Shown in pieces: positions 23,007-26,847 of a stretch of DNA of 26,847 bases. The position numbers and the translations under genes are program-made. The notes under the pieces were generated by a model, which was not told the DNA's origin, ran no database searches, and saw only the letters and a program-made list of their open reading frames with translations. Source of the stretch: an uncultured Desulfovibrio sp. (GTDB lineage: Bacteria > Desulfobacterota > Desulfovibrionia > Desulfovibrionales > Desulfovibrionaceae); the NCBI GenBank assembly GCA_900546145.1, contig URBN01000026.1, positions 1-26,847 on the forward strand. Reading direction: 5' to 3'. Every line of letters begins with the position of its first letter. Position 1 is the first letter of the stretch.

Positions 23007-25475
23007 CTATCTTTCCCCGCCGCCGAAGATGGCACGCACGAGATCCTCGACTTCGGAAGACCGGACAGAGGGATACGAATTCCTGGTCCGGGGGCTCCGC
23101 TCCTTCCCCGCCGGACGCGGGTGGTGCCCCGCGCTTTTCCGGAAACGGGCATGTTCCTGAGAGAGACACACCGTTTTACGGAAAATTCCCGATTTGGTTC
23201 CTTTTTTCTTCGGACGTCCGGCCAATCGTTTTTCCTTTCCGGACTGATTCTTCCGCCTTTGGCCACTGCCCGCTTCCAGAGGAGAGAAGTCAATCTGCAA
23301 GGCAACCACGTCCACTCTGGGACACTGCACGGTCACGGGCAAACCCACCCGCCAGGTAAAATGCGTTATTTCGCCAATAATCACCTGTTGGTAAGGATTA
23401 TATTCAAACCAGTCTCCCCGAATCGCCCCGAATCCGAGAGCTTCCATGGGAATGAGACCTTCCACCGGAACTTTTGAAAGTTCCACGAAGACACCAAAGC
23501 TCATAACCGCTGAGACGGTGCCCTGCCAGATTTTCTCCCTGTCCTGCCGGGCCATCCACAGGCAGGCGAGCCTCCGGTTCATTTCCCTTTCGCACTCCAT
23601 GCTCTGGCGCTCGCGCCGGTTGAGGCCGTCTGCCACCCTGTCCAGACGCTCACCCACGGGAAACGCCCCGCCATCAATGCCCAGAGCGTGTTTCAGGGCT
23701 CTGGGCACAAGCAGATCGGCATAGCGGCGGATAGGAGACGTAAAGTGACAGTAAGCATCGGAAGCGAGTCCGAAATGTCCTTGATTGTGTCGGCTGTAGA
23801 GGGCCTGGGCCATGGCGCGCACGCAGAGCCGGTTGACGGCGTATTCCTGTTCCTGCCCTTTTGCCTGTGCAATGATGGCGCCTATATCTGGGCCGTCCTT
23901 CTTCCTGACAGGCTGAGTCCCTCTGGTGGCATTAAGAGCTCCGTAAAGAGCAAGAAGTTTTTCTTTGGCCGGAGCCGGGTGAACGCGGTACAGAAAATCT
24001 ATGCCCGTTTCTTCGAGACGCCGGGCCACTGCTTCGTTTGCTGCGATCATGAATTCTTCGATGAGACGGTGAATATCATGGCGCTCTGCCCGGAATAAAT
24101 TCAGGACGTGACCTTTTTCGTCAAAAACGGCCTCCGTTTCAGGCAAATCAAAATCAAGACTGCCCCGCCGGATACGGGCCTCCCGGAGAATCCTGTAAAG
24201 CTCAAAGGCATCCCCAAGCATGGCAAGTACGCGCGCGGGCTCCCTGACTGTCTCCCTGAACCGATCCTCAGCCGCGGCATCATGCAGGAGGACCACATCC
24301 CTGACGCCGTCATAAGTGAGGCGCCCGAACGATCGGATGACACCGGTTCCGAAAGCCGCTTTCCCGGGTCTCCCCCCGGCGTCAAAAGGTACCTCAGCCC
24401 ACATGACCAGGCGGTTCACGCCGGGATTAAGACTGCACAGGCCGTTGGAAAGTTCTTTCGGAAGCATGGGTTCCACGGACGTCGGGAAATACCAAGAGTT
24501 TCCCCTGTCCTGAGCCTCCCGATCCATGGGACTGCCCGTACGCACATAGTGGCTCACATCAGCAATTGCCACGCGCAGAAGAAACTGTCCTTCTCCCAGA
24601 CGTTCCACTTCAACGGCGTCGTCAAAATCCTTAGCCGTGTCGCCATCTATGGTGACGAAGGGCAGATCGCGCAGATCCCTGCGCCCTGCCATGTCTTCTT
24701 CCGAGGGTTCAGGAACAAGGCTTTCAACCTGCTCGAGGACTGCGGGGGGAAATTCGGCGGGAACCAGATGATTTATTTTAACCAGCTTTTCCTGCACAGC
24801 TATGGTGCCCATATCTCCGCAGGATTCTACAAACTCCACTTCGCAGCGGCGATGCGTGATGTCGCGTTCCGTGGTGCGCACGAGAATAGTATCCCCGTCA
24901 TGTACATCCGAAGGCACACCAGAGACCGGATGCGAATCCCGGCAGGCAGGATTAAGGGAAACGGCCTTAAGGCGCACACCACCCCGTTCATGAATGATAT
25001 GCAGAACAGCCGGGAACGGTTCGCGGTTTTCCTGCACAATACGGGTAATGCGCCCATGGGGATAACTCCCATGGTGCTGAGACAAAAGAATGGAGTCCAG
25101 GCTCACACTGACAGCGACAGTATCACCGGGTATCAGCGCGGGATTGCTGTCCTCTTCTTCTACGGTTTTTACACCATATTCATTGTCGTCACAGCGGACA
25201 ATGGCGATACCGGTCGGCAGGGGAGCATAGGTACCGGTGAGCTCGATGGAAGCTTTCGCCGAACTCCAGCGCCCGCCTGAACAGGAAACACGCCCTTCTT
25301 CTTCAAGACCGGCAAGAATTTCTTTCAGCCTTTTGACGCCCGAGGCATCGCGCAGTCCGAAGACTCGGCACAGCGCTTCAAATTTCCGGCTTTTTTTTAA
25401 AGCCAGAGCGAGCAGAACGTCTTCTCTGCCGAGAGATCTTTCTTTCTTCACTGAAAGCTGCTTTTTTCGATGCAT
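23007..25475 (-). CDS. rnr: Ribonuclease R
   Basis: An 822-residue processive 3'-5' exoribonuclease that degrades structured RNA. Domains in order: an N-terminal winged-helix segment (about 10-70), cold-shock/OB domains, the RNB catalytic domain with D277, D283, D285 and D286 in DGDTAKDFDDAV binding the two metals, a C-terminal S1 domain (GTVSAVMSFGVFVELSKVPVEGL), and a Lys/Arg-rich tail (for example RRKNQSGKEKR) typical of RNase R and absent from RNase II. I chose the ATG at 25475 (GAGGAG about eleven bases before, a second AGGA adjacent). The frame is open upstream to a TTG at 25586 that would add 37 residues with no family similarity. Length then compares with E. coli's 813. It probably forms an operon with murJ. 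Confidence 0.93.
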   Translation of the reverse strand: MHRKKQLSVKKERSLGREDVLLALALKKSRKFEALCRVFGLRDASGVKRLKEILAGLEEEGRVSCSGGRWSSAKASIELTGTYAPLPTGIAIVRCDDNEYGVKTVEEEDSNPALIPGDTVAVSVSLDSILLSQHHGSYPHGRITRIVQENREPFPAVLHIIHERGGVRLKAVSLNPACRDSHPVSGVPSDVHDGDTILVRTTERDITHRRCEVEFVESCGDMGTIAVQEKLVKINHLVPAEFPPAVLEQVESLVPEPSEEDMAGRRDLRDLPFVTIDGDTAKDFDDAVEVERLGEGQFLLRVAIADVSHYVRTGSPMDREAQDRGNSWYFPTSVEPMLPKELSNGLCSLNPGVNRLVMWAEVPFDAGGRPGKAAFGTGVIRSFGRLTYDGVRDVVLLHDAAAEDRFRETVREPARVLAMLGDAFELYRILREARIRRGSLDFDLPETEAVFDEKGHVLNLFRAERHDIHRLIEEFMIAANEAVARRLEETGIDFLYRVHPAPAKEKLLALYGALNATRGTQPVRKKDGPDIGAIIAQAKGQEQEYAVNRLCVRAMAQALYSRHNQGHFGLASDAYCHFTSPIRRYADLLVPRALKHALGIDGGAFPVGERLDRVADGLNRRERQSMECEREMNRRLACLWMARQDREKIWQGTVSAVMSFGVFVELSKVPVEGLIPMEALGFGAIRGDWFEYNPYQQVIIGEITHFTWRVGLPVTVQCPRVDVVALQIDFSPLEAGSGQRRKNQSGKEKRLAGRPKKKGTKSGIFRKTVCLSQEHARFRKSAGHHPRPAGKERSPRTRNSYPSVRSSEVEDLVRAIFGGGER

Positions 25476-25596
25476 ATCCTGACTCTCTCCTCTGGTTTCT
25501 GCCGGATCGTCGCGGGATGCGCTGCTCCTTGCGACGGCGGCATCTTCCCTTATTTTCCCTGAAAAAGAAACATCGCGCGCGGCCAAGGCACAAAAA

Positions 25597-25626
25597 AGGC
25601 CGCGGCCCGAAGATGGGACGCGGCCT
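25597..25626 (-). terminator. Terminator of the Bax-inhibitor-like gene
   Basis: On the minus strand AAGGCCGCG and CGCGGCCTT form a perfect nine-pair stem followed by a run of Ts. It starts about 24 bases after the stop of the YccA-like gene and separates it from rnr on the same strand, which therefore needs its own promoter (none clear to me). Confidence 0.85.
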
Positions 25627-25649
25627 TAAAGATTCAGATGCGTCAGCTG

Positions 25650-26351
25650 TTAGCGGTCGCTGTTGCCAAAGAGGCGCAGCAACATCAGGAACAGGTTGAT
25701 GAAGTCAAGATACAAAGTCAGTGCGCCAAGAATGGCACCGCGGCGGACAGCCACTTCGTCATCGAGCGGGGCGGAAGAGCCGAAAATACGAAGCTGATTG
25801 GTGTCATAGGCGGTCAGAAGCGTAAAGAGCACCACGCCCACGGCGCTGATAACAAAGTCCATCATGGAACTGGCCAGGAAGATATTGACCACCATGGCGA
25901 TAAGCAGGCCGATAAGGCCCATGAACAGGAAGTTGCCCATACCAGCCAGATTACGCTTGGTTACCGTCCCGTATATGGACATGGCTACAAACATGCCTGC
26001 CGTAGATAGGAAGGCGTTGGCGATGGAGCCCATAGGATACACAACGAAAATAGAAGCAAGCGTGACACCGGTCAGAACCGCATATGCCAGAAAACACAGA
26101 GTGGCGGTCTGGGCGCTCATCCTGTGTACAGCCGCGGAAAGCGCAATTACAAGGCCGAGCTGGGCGACGCACAGAAGGATGAGAACAAAAGCGTTGCTGA
26201 AAATGAGCTGCATCGCGGCCTGGGACGAAGCAACGCCCCAAGACACGAGAGCGGTCAGGAACAGGCCAGCCCCCATCCACATGTAGACCTGACGCATATA
26301 AAGAGAAGCAACACTGGCGCCGCTGTAGGCGACGCTACGGGAAGTCTGCAT
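25650..26351 (-). CDS. Bax inhibitor-1 / YccA-like membrane protein
   Basis: A 233-residue inner-membrane protein with seven predicted helices, the fold of the BI-1/TMBIM family. In bacteria relatives include YccA, a substrate and modulator of the FtsH protease, and the YetJ-type pH-dependent calcium leak. The C-terminal motif FTLLTAYDTNQLRIFG carries the conserved Asp of the family, followed by the GALTLYLDFINLFLMLLRLFG helix with its conserved Asp. The start at 26351 has GGAGG five bases ahead; the frame is open 12 codons further upstream but without an SD. It is monocistronic, with a sigma-70 promoter upstream and a terminator downstream. Confidence 0.92.
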   Translation of the reverse strand: MQTSRSVAYSGASVASLYMRQVYMWMGAGLFLTALVSWGVASSQAAMQLIFSNAFVLILLCVAQLGLVIALSAAVHRMSAQTATLCFLAYAVLTGVTLASIFVVYPMGSIANAFLSTAGMFVAMSIYGTVTKRNLAGMGNFLFMGLIGLLIAMVVNIFLASSMMDFVISAVGVVLFTLLTAYDTNQLRIFGSSAPLDDEVAVRRGAILGALTLYLDFINLFLMLLRLFGNSDR

Positions 26352-26847
26352 AATTTCCTCCGGGAAAAATGAAGAGAAAGCAGGCATGCTGCCTTACGGC
26401 GAAATACCGCGTTTCCTTATATTATAGGTATTCCCCGTATATGTGCAAGACGACGGGTGCAGGGCTGATGCTTCTAAAAACCTGTAACCCGTACCCGGGA
26501 ACGAAGCCGCTGTCCATCGGACTTTCCACCCGATGGCCATGAATTATTTTTCGGACGCAGGGCAGCGATTTGGATCCACGAATGCCAAGGAAAGAATGAC
26601 AGCCAGGACCTCCATTACCTCACGATATGCCTGCCCTGTTTGGAAATAAATTCTGTGAAACCTGATTCTTCATCCCTACCATCCCGCTCAACCGGAGAGG
26701 CAAAACGCCAGCCTGGGGGCATGCCCTGACGAATTGCAGGAAAAAGCATTATGACTAATCATAGCCAGTCGATTGGAGAAAAGTTGGCGGGGTTGTGAGT
26801 TTTCATTCCAAGTGCAAGGTTTGGGGGCAACGCACTGATACGGTTCA
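26352..26847. other. Intergenic end region, nothing recognised beyond a promoter
   Basis: Apart from the YccA-like gene's promoter I see no supported gene. A hairpin (CCATCGG 26514-26520 with CCGATGG 26530-26536, followed by a T-rich stretch at 26543-26549) might be a weak plus-strand terminator. On the minus strand a frame is open from the window end to a TGA at 26690-26688 (52 codons) and could be the tail of a gene lying beyond the edge; its residues resemble nothing I know. Confidence 0.5.
26421..26448 (-). promoter_or_regulatory. Sigma-70 promoter of the YccA-like gene
   Basis: On the minus strand TTGCAC (26448-26443) and a perfect TATAAT (26426-26421) are 16 bases apart, about 70 bases before the ATG at 26351. 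Confidence 0.65.

Noticed and set aside
25476..25586. N-terminal extension of RNase R from a TTG start
   Set aside because: The extra 37 residues are hydrophilic, unlike the family, and the ATG at 25475 gives normal length and has purine-rich SD-like sequence upstream.
1..26847. CRISPR arrays, tRNA/rRNA genes, insertion sequences with terminal repeats, microcompartment genes
   Set aside because: I saw no regularly spaced repeats, cloverleaf sequence, transposase motif or BMC shell protein. Acetaldehyde-handling and sulfite-reductase genes are also absent from this window.

Overview
The window looks like a piece of a Desulfovibrionaceae chromosome (a Desulfovibrio/Bilophila/Mailhella-type, gut-associated, sulfite-respiring bacterium). 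This is inferred from an isethionate sulfite-lyase cluster with a TRAP transporter and sigma-54 control, the moderately high G+C of most of the window, and Gram-negative envelope genes. I could run no database search; family calls come from motifs and recalled family features.

Layout. 1-650: an AT-rich patch with a HicB-type antitoxin and a possible 49-residue protein. 650-3003 (minus): an EamA exporter and a PAS/AAA+/Fis sigma-54 activator. 3063-12657: the isethionate block. The glycyl radical enzyme IslA and its radical-SAM activase IslB are on the minus strand, with an amidohydrolase-fold protein upstream on the same strand. Divergent from these on the plus strand are a TRAP solute-binding protein, a fused DctQM permease and a TauE/SafE anion exporter. 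12768-13748 (minus): a UbiA/MenA-like prenyltransferase. 13823-17680 (minus): a polysaccharide operon, O-antigen ligase - rfbF - rfbG - RmlC-like epimerase. 17860-21396 (plus): a polar amino-acid ABC transporter translationally coupled to mnmA. 21414-26351 (minus): murJ, rnr and a Bax-inhibitor-1/YccA-like membrane protein. 26352-26847 carries a promoter for that last gene and otherwise nothing I recognise.

How it works together (inference resting on known IslAB chemistry): isethionate enters through DctP/DctQM, IslB installs the glycyl radical on IslA, IslA splits isethionate into acetaldehyde and sulfite, sulfite feeds respiration (enzymes outside this window), and TauE may vent surplus anion. 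Well-spaced GG-N10-GC sigma-54 promoters lie ahead of islA, dctP and, more tentatively, the amidohydrolase. The adjacent sigma-54 activator has its own sigma-70-like promoter. This makes a self-contained regulon.

Most worth a second look: the amidohydrolase-fold protein, which lacks most of the usual metal ligands yet sits in the regulon; an inverted repeat GTCGCA-N4-TGCGAC placed like an activator site; hairpins at the predicted 5' ends of two sigma-54 transcripts; and repeated strong hairpins between co-directional genes.
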